Positions 33,041 through 40,823 of a stretch of DNA of 64,000 nt are shown here, in pieces. The position numbers and the translations under genes are program-made. Source of the DNA: Viridibacillus sp050279675. GTDB taxonomy: Bacteria; Bacillota; Bacilli; Bacillales_A; Planococcaceae. The stretch spans positions 1-64,000 of the forward strand of contig NZ_JBNNUK010000020.1 in NCBI RefSeq assembly GCF_050279675.1, read 5' to 3'. The notes beneath the pieces were generated by a model. It saw nothing but the letters and a program-made list of their open reading frames with translations, did not search any database and was not told the origin of the DNA. How positions within the stretch are numbered: the stretch's first letter is position 1; every line of letters begins with the position of its first letter.

Positions 33041-34150
33041 GTGAAACTAATAGAGTGGACAATGGAGGAACAGGAACAGTTAATTCATTTTATGACGATG
33101 AATACGTGGCCATATCACGTCAATTCTCATCCTGGTCGTGAACTAATTGAAAAGGCGATTGATGAGGGTGGTTACGAATCAGAAGATGTGAAGACGTTCT
33201 GGTTAGAAAGCGATGAAGGTGAAAAGGTAGGTATGGTGAAAATCTATGATCTACAAGATGAAATACCCCTTTTTGACTTACGTATTGCGGAGAATTGGCG
33301 AGGATTAGGGCATGGAACTGTTGCATTAAGACTTATATCAGATTATGTATTTCGTATGCCTGAAAAGAAAATTCGTCTTGAAGGGCATACACGACAAGAT
33401 AACTTCCCCATGCGCAAAACGTTTGAGCGTGCTGGTTTCTTAAAAGAAGCACATTTAAGACAGGCATGGTTTGTGCCAAAAGAGTATGCATATTACGATG
33501 CTGTCACATACGGCATCACTCGTGAAGACTTTTTTGAAGGTAAAACAACGCCTGTTAGTTGGGACGATGAAAAAGTGAAAGAGGAAGTTCGTTTCGAAAA
33601 AAACTGGGATTTCCCTAACTCATTTAATTCTGAAAGATTGATTATACGTATGCCTCTTATGGAAGATGCCGAAGTAGTTTGGGATTCGATTATTCAATCA
33701 GCAAATTCATTAAAACAGTATATGCATTGGGCGCAAAATTTGCCTAAATCTGAAGAGACAAGAGAGAATATTCGACTAGCTATTGCAGATTTTTTAGCTA
33801 GAAAAGAATTAAGATTGCATATATTTTTGAAAGAAACAGGGGAGTTTATAGGCAGTTCTGGTTTACACAAAATCGATTGGGATATTCCGAAATTTGAAAT
33901 TGGCTATTGGTTGGATGTACGGTTTGAAGGTAAAGGCTATATGACAGAAGCAGTCGAGCGAATTACACAGTTTGCTTTTGAAGAATTACACGCAGCACGT
34001 ATAGAAATTCGTTGTGATACTGAAAATATTCGTAGTCGGGCTGTTGCTGAACGAGCACAGTACGAGTTAGAGGGCATCTTTAAAAATGATTCACTTTCTG
34101 CTAACGGTAAAGCACTGCGAGATACTTGTATATACGCGAAAACACAATAA
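33041..34150 (+). CDS. Tandem GNAT acetyltransferase (two domains)
   Basis: 369 residues. The first GNAT domain (about 1-165) has WRGLGHGTVALRLI as acetyl-CoA loop; the second (about 188-369) is RimJ/RimL-like with FNSERLIIRMPLMEDAE, KFEIGYWLDVRFEGKGYMTEAV and EIRCDTENIRSRAVAERAQYELEG. Both keep their binding loops, so both may be active. GTG start, nine bases after GGAGG. It follows cadA by 29 bp and may share its transcript, but no link to metal resistance is evident. Targets unknown. Confidence 0.85.
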   Translation: MKLIEWTMEEQEQLIHFMTMNTWPYHVNSHPGRELIEKAIDEGGYESEDVKTFWLESDEGEKVGMVKIYDLQDEIPLFDLRIAENWRGLGHGTVALRLISDYVFRMPEKKIRLEGHTRQDNFPMRKTFERAGFLKEAHLRQAWFVPKEYAYYDAVTYGITREDFFEGKTTPVSWDDEKVKEEVRFEKNWDFPNSFNSERLIIRMPLMEDAEVVWDSIIQSANSLKQYMHWAQNLPKSEETRENIRLAIADFLARKELRLHIFLKETGEFIGSSGLHKIDWDIPKFEIGYWLDVRFEGKGYMTEAVERITQFAFEELHAARIEIRCDTENIRSRAVAERAQYELEGIFKNDSLSANGKALRDTCIYAKTQ

Positions 34151-34186
34151 AAAACGAATGCCAATGCGTTTACGCATTGGCATTCG
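34151..34186 (-). terminator. Terminator of the small membrane protein gene
   Basis: CGAATGCCAATGCG (34155-34168) pairs perfectly with 34173-34186 around a 4-base loop. The T-run lies on the minus strand, so it mainly ends the gene at 34191-34346; it may also stop read-through from the double GNAT gene. Confidence 0.85.
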
Positions 34187-34190
34187 AATG

Positions 34191-34346
34191 TTATAATGAT
34201 TTCCTTCCTGCCAGTAACTGAACGAAGAACAGAATACCTGCAAGAACTAAGATAATGTGGATGAGACCGCCGCCGATTTTAAAAAGTAAGCTAAATACCC
34301 AAATTACGATTAAAATACTGATAATCCACCATAGCAGTTTCCCCAT
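34191..34346 (-). CDS. Small membrane protein, lmo0937 family
   Basis: 51 residues, two membrane helices separated by KIGGGLIHI, ending LLAGRKSL. This matches the small lmo0937-type proteins found across Firmicutes, of unknown function and often stress-induced. The ATG at 34346 sits six bases after AAAGGGGTG. The frame stays open far upstream over the start of the next gene, but that part has no ribosome binding site and is not coding. Confidence 0.8.
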   Translation of the reverse strand: MGKLLWWIISILIVIWVFSLLFKIGGGLIHIILVLAGILFFVQLLAGRKSL

Positions 34347-34442
34347 TAGGAACACCCCTTTTGTTGTTATGCATAAACAATTCCCCCTTATTAAAAACCT
34401 AAACATAAGGGAATTGTCGGAAGTAATTGAAGGAGAGATAAT

Positions 34443-34751
34443 ATGACGGAACAAACGGAACCTTCGCCAGTTACAGAAGAAGCACAATTGTTGAACGTAA
34501 CTGAAGAAATCGTGCGGGGACTTGTGTCGTTTACCATTCATGGTCCTGACTATCCAACATTTTGTCGCTGTCAAAAATGTGAATTAGATATTTGTGCTAT
34601 TACGTTAAATCATTTAGATAATCATTTTGTGACAACAAAAGAAGAACGTGAGAAAGTGTACGTTATCTTAAAGACACCCGATAGTATCGAACAAATTAAT
34701 AGACAAATTATTCATGCTATTCATATTGTCAGCCATAAATCTGGACATTAA
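34443..34751 (+). CDS. ComFB-like protein
   Basis: 102 residues. LNVTEEIVRGLVSFTIH followed by the cysteine set CRCQKCELDICAITLN matches the late-competence ComFB family (CxCxxCxxD..ALxLN). Some family members in other bacteria bind cyclic di-nucleotides; the cysteines could hold zinc. It is not next to comFA or comFC here, so a competence role is not supported by context. Ribosome binding site AAGGAGAG. Followed 83 bp later by mntR. Confidence 0.8.
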   Translation: MTEQTEPSPVTEEAQLLNVTEEIVRGLVSFTIHGPDYPTFCRCQKCELDICAITLNHLDNHFVTTKEEREKVYVILKTPDSIEQINRQIIHAIHIVSHKSGH

Positions 34752-34834
34752 AAGACAATCCTCTGTAATAGGTTACGTTTTATTAGTGCTTGTAGTAAAC
34801 TATAGAGTAGGATATGGAAAGAGAGGGACATGAG

Positions 34835-35254
34835 ATGCCGACACCGAGTATGGAAGACCACATCGAACAAATATATTTACTAATTGATCAAAAGGGCTAT
34901 GCACGCGTTTCGGATATCGCTGAAGCATTGTCAGTTCTTCCTTCCTCTGTTACCAAAATGGTTCAGAAGCTTGATAAAGATGGATACTTAGTGTACGAAC
35001 GTTATAGAGGCCTCATGTTGACCCCTAAAGGCTCCAAGCTAGGCAAGCGTTTAGTAGAACGACATGATCTACTAGAGAATTTTTTAAGACTAATTGGTGT
35101 AGATGAAGAACGAATTTACAATGATGTTGAAGGAATCGAGCATCATTTGAGTTGGAATTCCATAGACCGTATTGCAGATCTTATACAAGTAATGGAAGAA
35201 AATCCTACATTTATTCAACAGCTTGAGGAGTTAAAAACTCAGCAAAGTGAATGA
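34835..35254 (+). CDS. mntR: Manganese transport regulator MntR
   Basis: 139 residues of the DtxR family, nearly superimposable on B. subtilis MntR. All metal ligands are in the same numbered positions: D8, E11, H77, E99, E102 and H103. With Mn bound it represses Mn uptake genes and can activate Mn exporters. The ATG at 34835 (MPTPSMEDH) follows AGAGGG with a 7-base gap; a start seven codons earlier is rejected. None of its usual targets (mntH, mntABCD) is in the window. Confidence 0.95.
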   Translation: MPTPSMEDHIEQIYLLIDQKGYARVSDIAEALSVLPSSVTKMVQKLDKDGYLVYERYRGLMLTPKGSKLGKRLVERHDLLENFLRLIGVDEERIYNDVEGIEHHLSWNSIDRIADLIQVMEENPTFIQQLEELKTQQSE

Positions 35255-35280
35255 TATGTCATATGAAGGGAGCTAGATGT

Positions 35281-36141
35281 ATGGCAGAATTACAATCAGG
35301 CGATATCGTTAAACTATTTGTGAAAGAAAAACAAGATTCAAAGTATATTCTTACTAATGATTTTGTTGATATTCCACTGAATATTTCGGAAGTAACGGAG
35401 CCTTTAGAATTAAATAGTAAAATTGAGGTATTTTTATTCGCTGACCGTAGAGGAAATCTATCAGCTACAACAGCTATACCTCATATCAATAAAGATGAAT
35501 TCGGCTGGGCACGCGTATTACATGTAAAAGATCGTGATGGTGCTTATGTTGATATTGGTACTTCAAGAGAAGTATTAGTACCGGCGGAAGATTTACCGAA
35601 GCTTAAGCCACTATGGCCAGAGCCGGGTAATCATTTATTCATCACGTTGCGCACAGACCGTGATGGAGGTTTATTCGGACGCCTTGCAACAGAAGAAAAG
35701 GTATTGGAAATGTATGAAGATGCAGAACCAGAACTTTTCAACCAAAATATCATTGCTCGACCGTATCGTTTATTACCAGTTGGAACTTTCCTTATTGGCG
35801 TAGATAAACCTTATCGTGTTTTCGTACACGAGTCAGAGCGTAATGCAGAGCCTCGCCTTGGTACAGATATCTCAGTACGTGTAATTGAAGTGAAAGAAGA
35901 TGGTACGATTAACGCTTCAATGTTACCACGTAAGTACGAACGTCTATCGGATGATGCTGAAAAAATCTTCGCTTACTTACAAGAAATTGGCGGTAAAATG
36001 CCATTCGGAGATAAATCATCGCCTGAGGAAATTAAAGAGATGTTCCATATGAGTAAAGCAGCATTTAAACGTGCTTTAGGAACATTAATGAAAGCCGGCC
36101 GAATTACACAAGTAGATGGCTGGACAGAAATTAAAGAATAA
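35281..36141 (+). CDS. cvfB: S1-like RNA-binding protein CvfB
   Basis: 286 residues. Three S1-type OB folds followed by a winged helix (MSKAAFKRALGTLMKAGRITQVDGWTEI). Family motifs include GWARVLHVKDRDGAYVDIG and LLPVGTFLIGVDKPYRVFVH. CvfB (YitL in B. subtilis) binds RNA and affects virulence and protease expression in Staphylococcus aureus. The ATG at 35281 follows GAAGGGAGC. It starts 26 bp after mntR and may be cotranscribed. Confidence 0.92.
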   Translation: MAELQSGDIVKLFVKEKQDSKYILTNDFVDIPLNISEVTEPLELNSKIEVFLFADRRGNLSATTAIPHINKDEFGWARVLHVKDRDGAYVDIGTSREVLVPAEDLPKLKPLWPEPGNHLFITLRTDRDGGLFGRLATEEKVLEMYEDAEPELFNQNIIARPYRLLPVGTFLIGVDKPYRVFVHESERNAEPRLGTDISVRVIEVKEDGTINASMLPRKYERLSDDAEKIFAYLQEIGGKMPFGDKSSPEEIKEMFHMSKAAFKRALGTLMKAGRITQVDGWTEIKE

Positions 36142-36148
36142 AATTGAT

Positions 36149-36200
36149 GGAGCAGAAGTAGAAAGTTTCCATACTTTCAGAAACTTTTTGCTCCTTTTTT
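36149..36200 (+). terminator. Terminator after cvfB
   Basis: Outer stem GGAGCA (36149-36154) / TGCTCC (36189-36194), inner stem AAAGTTTC (36162-36169) / GAAACTTT (36180-36187), then a run of T's. Confidence 0.8.
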
Positions 36201-36393
36201 TCGTATTAATACATAGAGGTGAGAAAATAAAATTAAAGTGTACCGCAATTGCCATCAAAATAATGCAATGATGTAGTTACATGATTAGTTTTCCTATGTC
36301 TCATTACTAATAATTGTTCTTGAACGCATCATTATGAAAAAATCGATTCTAATAATGTATATGAATGACATGTATATGAAGGAGGAAGAAGAG

Positions 36394-37323
36394 ATGAAGA
36401 AATTTTTAGCCGTTTTAACAGCTATGTTTTTAACAGTCTCAGTTGTAACACCATCTATTAGTTTTGCAAGCACAACTGATACTTCAACAAAAAAAGGGAT
36501 TAATGAAAAATTAGGAGTGCCAATCGTTGTTTATGGTGGTAACCTATCAGATACAGAGAAAGAAAGCGTGAAGAAAAGTCTAGATGTAGCAAGTGAAGCG
36601 GAAGTAGAAGAGATTACAGTAACAGGTGCGGATTTAGTGAAATACATCTCAGATGGTGATGCACGTTCTCGCATGTATTCATCAGCGAAGATTACGCGTA
36701 AAGATGCTGGATCAGGATTAGTCATTAATATCGTAACACCACAAAATATTACGCAAGTTACATCAGATATGTATGCAAATGCTATGTTAACAGCTGGTAT
36801 TGAGGACGCTGTAGTAGAAGTAGCCGCTCCTAAAGCAGTTACAGGACACTCTGCACTTGTAGGTATTTATAAAGCATATGAAGTGACAACTGGCGAAAAG
36901 CTAGACACAGAACGTACAGATGTGGCGAATGAAGAGCTTTCTGTTGCAACGGACTTAGCACAAAATTCAGGTGTTGACGATGAAAAAGTAAGCCAACTAT
37001 TAACTGAAATTAAAAAGCAAATTGCAGAACAAAAACCAGCAACAAAAGAAGACGTTGAAAAAATAGTAAACGAACAACTTAGTAAATTAGAAATTAATTT
37101 AAGCGATCAAGATCGCCAACTACTAATTGATCTAATGAATAAAATCAGTAACTTAGATATCGATTTTAGTAAATGGGGAAGTCAACTAGAAGACTTAAGT
37201 AGTACATTAAAAGATAAATTAGGTAGCATTTCAGAAGACATTAATAGTGATACAGGCTTCTGGGCAAGTGTAAAAAACTTTTTCCAAAAAATAATGGACG
37301 GCATTAGTGGTATTTTTAACTAA
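36394..37323 (+). CDS. Secreted DUF1002 protein
   Basis: 309 residues. N-terminal signal peptide (MKKFLAVLTAMFLTVSVVTPSISFAS), so exported. The body has GVPIVVYGGNLSD..EKESVKKSL, the conserved DUF1002 start, and ends in coiled, lysine-rich helices. Function unknown; members occur in many low-GC Gram-positives. The ATG at 36394 is eight bases after AAGGAGG; a longer frame beginning 20 codons earlier spans that site and is not used. Single gene with terminator. Confidence 0.85.
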   Translation: MKKFLAVLTAMFLTVSVVTPSISFASTTDTSTKKGINEKLGVPIVVYGGNLSDTEKESVKKSLDVASEAEVEEITVTGADLVKYISDGDARSRMYSSAKITRKDAGSGLVINIVTPQNITQVTSDMYANAMLTAGIEDAVVEVAAPKAVTGHSALVGIYKAYEVTTGEKLDTERTDVANEELSVATDLAQNSGVDDEKVSQLLTEIKKQIAEQKPATKEDVEKIVNEQLSKLEINLSDQDRQLLIDLMNKISNLDIDFSKWGSQLEDLSSTLKDKLGSISEDINSDTGFWASVKNFFQKIMDGISGIFN

Positions 37324-37343
37324 GTGCTGATAATGCCAATTTA

Positions 37344-37383
37344 AAAGACTACTCCGTACCAAAGGTATGAAGTAGTCTTTTTG
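37344..37383 (+). terminator. Terminator after the DUF1002 gene
   Basis: AAAGACTACT (37344-37353) pairs with AGTAGTCTTT (37371-37380), with TACC/GGTA inside, then TTTT. Confidence 0.85.
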
Positions 37384-37412
37384 TGTGGTGGAAAATTAAC
37401 TGAGCATTGTAA

Positions 37413-37471
37413 TTGCAATAGAAATAGTAGAGTGATAATATGTGTTTAATAAATATCTCGAAATCGAGATA
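37413..37471 (+). promoter_or_regulatory. Promoter and perfect MhqR-type box of the ring-cleaving dioxygenase
   Basis: TTGCAA (37413-37418), 17-base spacer, TAATAT (37436-37441). The 20-bp palindrome ATATCTCGA-AA-TCGAGATAT (37453-37472) follows at the transcription start and matches the MhqR consensus as I remember it. Related boxes lie at azoR and yceI. Confidence 0.75.
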
Positions 37472-37510
37472 TATTTAAAGGGATTTTTTATATAATAGGA
37501 GGCATTTGAT

Positions 37511-38485
37511 ATGTCATTACATTTAGCAGGAATTCACCATGTTTCAGCAATTACAGCTAGCGCAGAAAAAAACCATCATTTTTTTACAAAAATTTTAGGG
37601 ATGCGTCTTGTGAAAAAGACAGTTAACCAAGACGATACATCTTCATATCATTTATTTTACGCAGATGCAGTCGGTACACCTGGATCAGATATGACGTATT
37701 TCGATATTCCAGTAGCAGGTCGCACTTATCCGGGTGTTTCAAGTATTAACAACACAGCTTTTCGAATAAAATCTAAAGAAGCATTACAATATTGGTTGAA
37801 TCGCTTTAAAGAATTAGAAGTAGAGCACGATGAAGTGCTGGAGCGCTTCGGTCGCCAAACTTTAACATTTCGTGATTTTGAAGGCTCACGATTAATGCTT
37901 GTAGTAGACAATGGGGAAGGTGTACCTTATGGAAAAGCATGGACAGAAACGGATATACCAGCAGAGTTTGCAATAGTTGGGTTAGGACCTGTAACATTAA
38001 CTGTCCATATGGCAACGCCAACTGAAACCGTATTATCGAAAGTTTTGGGGTTTGAAAAAGTGGGAACATATCCATCAGCAATACCTAATATGCCAGATAT
38101 TATTGTCTATACGACAGGTGAGGGTGGTGCAGGTGCTGAAGTGCATATTGAAGAACGAACAGACCTTCCACGTGAACGTCCAGGTAGAGGAAGCGTACAC
38201 CATGTTGCTTTCCGAGTAAATACTTTTGAAGAATATGATTTATGGGAAGAAAAATTGAGAGAGCATGGTTTCCATACTTCAGGCAAAGTAGATCGCTTTT
38301 ATTTCCGGTCAATTTATTTCCGTGAACCAAACGGTATATTATTTGAATTAGCAACAGATGAGCCGGGCTTTACATCAGATGAGCCTCTTGAAACTTTAGG
38401 AGAACAATTAGCATTGCCACCATTCTTAGAGCCTCAACGTGAAAAAATTGAAGCGAAATTGCGACCGCTAACACTGTCAGAATAA
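37511..38485 (+). CDS. Ring-cleaving dioxygenase (MhqO/MhqA-like, VOC family)
   Basis: 324 residues, two VOC halves: HLAGIHHVSAITASAEKNHHFFTKILGMRLVKKTVNQDD with first His ligand, and a second half with GRGSVHHVAFRV (His) and NGILFELATDEPGF (Glu). Same family as the hydroquinone-inducible MhqA and MhqO proteins of B. subtilis, thought to open hydroquinone rings. A perfect MhqR-type palindrome lies 40 bp upstream, strong support for this role. Ribosome binding site AGGAGG. No mhqR gene in the window. Confidence 0.9.
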   Translation: MSLHLAGIHHVSAITASAEKNHHFFTKILGMRLVKKTVNQDDTSSYHLFYADAVGTPGSDMTYFDIPVAGRTYPGVSSINNTAFRIKSKEALQYWLNRFKELEVEHDEVLERFGRQTLTFRDFEGSRLMLVVDNGEGVPYGKAWTETDIPAEFAIVGLGPVTLTVHMATPTETVLSKVLGFEKVGTYPSAIPNMPDIIVYTTGEGGAGAEVHIEERTDLPRERPGRGSVHHVAFRVNTFEEYDLWEEKLREHGFHTSGKVDRFYFRSIYFREPNGILFELATDEPGFTSDEPLETLGEQLALPPFLEPQREKIEAKLRPLTLSE

Positions 38486-38521
38486 ATTGTGCTACACTAA
38501 ATTAAAAAAGGGGTGTGTAAT

Positions 38522-38803
38522 ATGGAATTTCAATTAAATAATCGTGGTAACGAAGAATTCGCTTTTGAGTACAAAGAAAATGATGAACTATTAGCGGAAA
38601 TTTGTTGGACGAAATTAGGGGATATTATGGTTGTTGACCATACATTTGTGTCTGAAAAATTACGTGGACAAGGTGTTGCTAAGAAACTATTAGATCGTGC
38701 AGCTGATTATGCTAGAGAAAAAGATTTCAAGATTGAAGCTGTTTGCACGTATGTAGTAGCCGCTTTTGAAAAATCAAACGCATATGATGACATTAAAGTA
38801 TAA
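38522..38803 (+). CDS. Small GNAT acetyltransferase (YjdJ-like)
   Basis: 93 residues, the short single-core GNAT type: ICWTKLGDIMVVDHTFVSEKLRGQGVAKKLLDRAADYAREKDFKIEAVCTYV, where RGQGVAKKL is the acetyl-CoA loop. The ATG at 38522 is eight bases after AAGGGG; a GTG three codons upstream overlaps that site. It follows the dioxygenase by 36 bp and may be cotranscribed and thus under the same MhqR-type control. Substrate unknown. Confidence 0.85.
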   Translation: MEFQLNNRGNEEFAFEYKENDELLAEICWTKLGDIMVVDHTFVSEKLRGQGVAKKLLDRAADYAREKDFKIEAVCTYVVAAFEKSNAYDDIKV

Positions 38804-38836
38804 TTACTTTCATACAATTAAATATTAAGTTTAACG

Positions 38837-38872
38837 AAACAGCTCACTGAATATTTAGTGGGCTGTTTTTAA
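38837..38872 (+). terminator. Terminator after the small GNAT gene
   Basis: AAACAGCTCACT (38837-38848) pairs with AGTGGGCTGTTT (38857-38868), followed by T's. Confidence 0.85.
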
Positions 38873-38938
38873 TAAAAGTGAAACCAAATTAAAGGGAAAC
38901 CGTATAGTAAGTAGAAATGATAATTAAGAGGTGATTAG

Positions 38939-39397
38939 ATGAAGAGAACTGGAGAATTGGCTTTAGGTATTATTGGTTCTGTTTTTAATGTAATTGTAAT
39001 TATTGCGCTTGCTATAATGATGTTCGGTATCTCAACATTTGCGAATGATCCAACATTCACAGATGAAGTATTGTCAGATATGCAGAAAGATCCGAATTTA
39101 ACTTCAGGACAGATTGAAGCGGCAACTACTTTCATCGATAATATGCCAACTTATTTAAATGCATTTGGATGGCTTGGCGTTGCTCTATTAGTAGTATCGC
39201 TTGTGTTTGGCATTTTAGGTGTTGTGTATATTAGAAAAAGTGATAAACAAAATGTAGCAGGCACTTTCTTTATATTAGCAGGTGTATGTGCAGGGATTAT
39301 CTCGCTAACAGCAATTCTATTTTATATTGCTGCAATCATGAGTTTTGTAAGAAAACCAAAAGTTGAAGAAATTGATACTTTTTATGTAAATGAATAG
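38939..39397 (+). CDS. DUF4064 membrane protein
   Basis: 152 residues with four predicted membrane helices (around 8-32, 77-97, 105-130 and 133-145 in rough terms) and an acidic extracytoplasmic loop after the first (FANDPTFTDEVLSDMQKDPN). The opening RTGELALGIIGSVFNVI is the DUF4064 pattern. Function unknown. Start preceded by AGAGGTGATTAG. Single gene with a strong terminator. Confidence 0.82.
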   Translation: MKRTGELALGIIGSVFNVIVIIALAIMMFGISTFANDPTFTDEVLSDMQKDPNLTSGQIEAATTFIDNMPTYLNAFGWLGVALLVVSLVFGILGVVYIRKSDKQNVAGTFFILAGVCAGIISLTAILFYIAAIMSFVRKPKVEEIDTFYVNE

Positions 39398-39400
39398 AAC

Positions 39401-39437
39401 AAAAGAGCTCTCAGTAAAAAAACTGAGAGCTCTTTTT
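39401..39437. terminator. Bidirectional terminator between DUF4064 and the decayed TetR-like gene
   Basis: AAAAGAGCTCTCAGT (39401-39415) pairs with 39422-39437 and is followed by T's on the plus strand and preceded by A's, so it can work both ways. It sits directly after the stop of the minus-strand remnant. Confidence 0.9.
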
Positions 39438-39439
39438 AT

Positions 39440-39655
39440 TTATTGGTGAAAAAGTTTTCCTTCCACTATATTCAAAAGCATATGGTAAACATCTTTAGGT
39501 ATTTCTTGTAGGTTAAGATTGGGTTCGTAAATCTGTTTATGCGTTAGCATGGCAAGAAATGAACCAATTAATCCTACTAGAAACGCGTTTGTTATTGTAG
39601 TAATAAGATGGAAAGTAATATTTAGTATCTCTAGGTGGAATGTTTTTAGAGAACT
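39440..39655 (-). pseudogene. C-terminal remnant of a TetR-like regulator
   Basis: A 71-codon minus-strand frame, open after a stop at 39656-39658, encodes a helical tail containing ITNAFLVGLIGSFLAML and LNLQEIPKDVYHMLLNIVEG, which looks like the ligand-domain end of TetR-type repressors. It has no start codon with a ribosome binding site, and no helix-turn-helix is found upstream in any frame. It ends directly before a terminator, as a real gene would. The rest of the 39398-39805 gap is AT-rich with no gene. Confidence 0.4.
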
Positions 39656-39805
39656 CTAAATTGTTTTTGAAAATGGTGAAAAAAAGTGATATGAACTATT
39701 CTTGAACCTATTTCTAAATTGTCCGATTTTTTTATTTATTTAGCAGTGATTGGGTCGAAAAGGTATAGAAAATATGAAATAATGAATACTAAGGAGTGAT
39801 ATATA

Positions 39806-40255
39806 ATGGCTTGGAAAGAACAGACATTTGACGAGTTAACAACAACGGGTCTATACCGCATATTACAATTACGCATAAACGTATTTGTAGTTGAACAAAA
39901 GGCATATTATGCAGATCTGGATGACCATGATCAAAATTGTGTACATGTAACGTATGAAAAGGATGGCAAACTAATTGCTTATTCACGAGTTCTACCACCA
40001 GGCGAAAAATTTGAAATGGCCTCATTTGGACGAGTAATCGTTTTACCAGAAGCCAGAGGAACAGGGCTAGCACAAGAGCTCATAACAAGAGTGATGGCAA
40101 TTCTAGAACGCAATTGGCCTGAAGCAGACCTATTTATAGAAGCTCAAGCCTATTTACGAAAATTCTACAGTGCTTTTGGGTTTGAAGCTGTTTCGGAGGA
40201 ATATATTATGGAATGTTTGCCTCATATTGATATGGTGTGTAAACGAAAAAAATAG
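39806..40255 (+). CDS. ElaA-type GNAT acetyltransferase
   Basis: 149 residues of the ElaA family: LYRILQLRINVFVVEQKAYYADLDDHDQNCVHV at the start, ARVLPPGE-like YSRVLPPGEKFEMASFGRVIVLPEARGTGLAQELI with the acetyl-CoA loop, and C-terminal LRKFYSAFGFEAVSEEYIMECLPHIDM. Same fold as the N-acyl-homoserine lactone synthase-like GNATs; the E. coli namesake has no settled substrate. Start follows AAGGAGTG. Single gene. Confidence 0.88.
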   Translation: MAWKEQTFDELTTTGLYRILQLRINVFVVEQKAYYADLDDHDQNCVHVTYEKDGKLIAYSRVLPPGEKFEMASFGRVIVLPEARGTGLAQELITRVMAILERNWPEADLFIEAQAYLRKFYSAFGFEAVSEEYIMECLPHIDMVCKRKK

Positions 40256-40353
40256 TATTTTGCAAGGTGAATTGAAATGTCATGTTTAGTTATTTGGATA
40301 AAAGGTAAATAACATAGTATGATGGAACAAAATATTGGAAGGAATGATGTTCA

Positions 40354-40677
40354 ATGGCAAAAGGTAAATCTTTAGTTATCGCTGGTATAGCAGCAGGTGC
40401 ATATGCATATTTCCGAAAAAAAGAAAACCGTGATAAAGCGGTAGTTGCATTTAATAATACAAAGGTAAAAGTTAATTCATTTATTGAAGCGCAAAAACAC
40501 AATTATTCTGATTTAACTGAAGCTGGACACCCGAACCCTTATGATGAGGGTGATTCTAGAATGGTAGATGAAGGTGCGCTAACAAGCGTTCAATATTACA
40601 ATGCTGAAGTGCATGGTGATGGACAAGGTAATTCATTTGATGATCCAGAACAGCCTGCAGATGATAAAAAAGAATAA
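40354..40677 (+). CDS. Small protein of unknown function
   Basis: 107 residues. A short hydrophobic N-terminus (LVIAGIAAGAYAYF) could be a membrane anchor, followed by a basic patch, a helix and a long acidic tail rich in Asp, Glu, Pro and Gly (EGDSRMVDEG, DDPEQPADDKKE). I do not recognise the family. The AAGGA site is ten bases from the ATG. It is followed by a good terminator, which supports it as a real transcript end. Confidence 0.65.
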   Translation: MAKGKSLVIAGIAAGAYAYFRKKENRDKAVVAFNNTKVKVNSFIEAQKHNYSDLTEAGHPNPYDEGDSRMVDEGALTSVQYYNAEVHGDGQGNSFDDPEQPADDKKE

Positions 40678-40686
40678 TATTGTAAA

Positions 40687-40732
40687 AGCCAACCGCCAAC
40701 CGTAATTGATTTGCGGTTGGCTCTCTTTTTTT
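40687..40732 (+). terminator. Terminator after the small unknown gene
   Basis: AGCCAACCGC (40687-40696) pairs with GCGGTTGGCT (40713-40722), followed by CTCTTTTTTT. Confidence 0.88.
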
Positions 40733-40744
40733 GTATCAATGAAT

Positions 40745-40797
40745 ACAAAAAAGAGGAGCCCAAATCTTCGGAATTTCAAAGATTTGAACAACCTCTT
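40745..40797 (-). terminator. Terminator after the acetyl-CoA hydrolase gene
   Basis: Two nested stems: AAGAGG (40751-40756) with CCTCTT (40792-40797), and CAAATCTT (40761-40768) with AAGATTTG (40779-40786). On the minus strand it ends in TTTTTTGT. Confidence 0.8.
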
Positions 40798-40823
40798 ATA
40801 ATAAGCAATTTAGAACTGAATTA

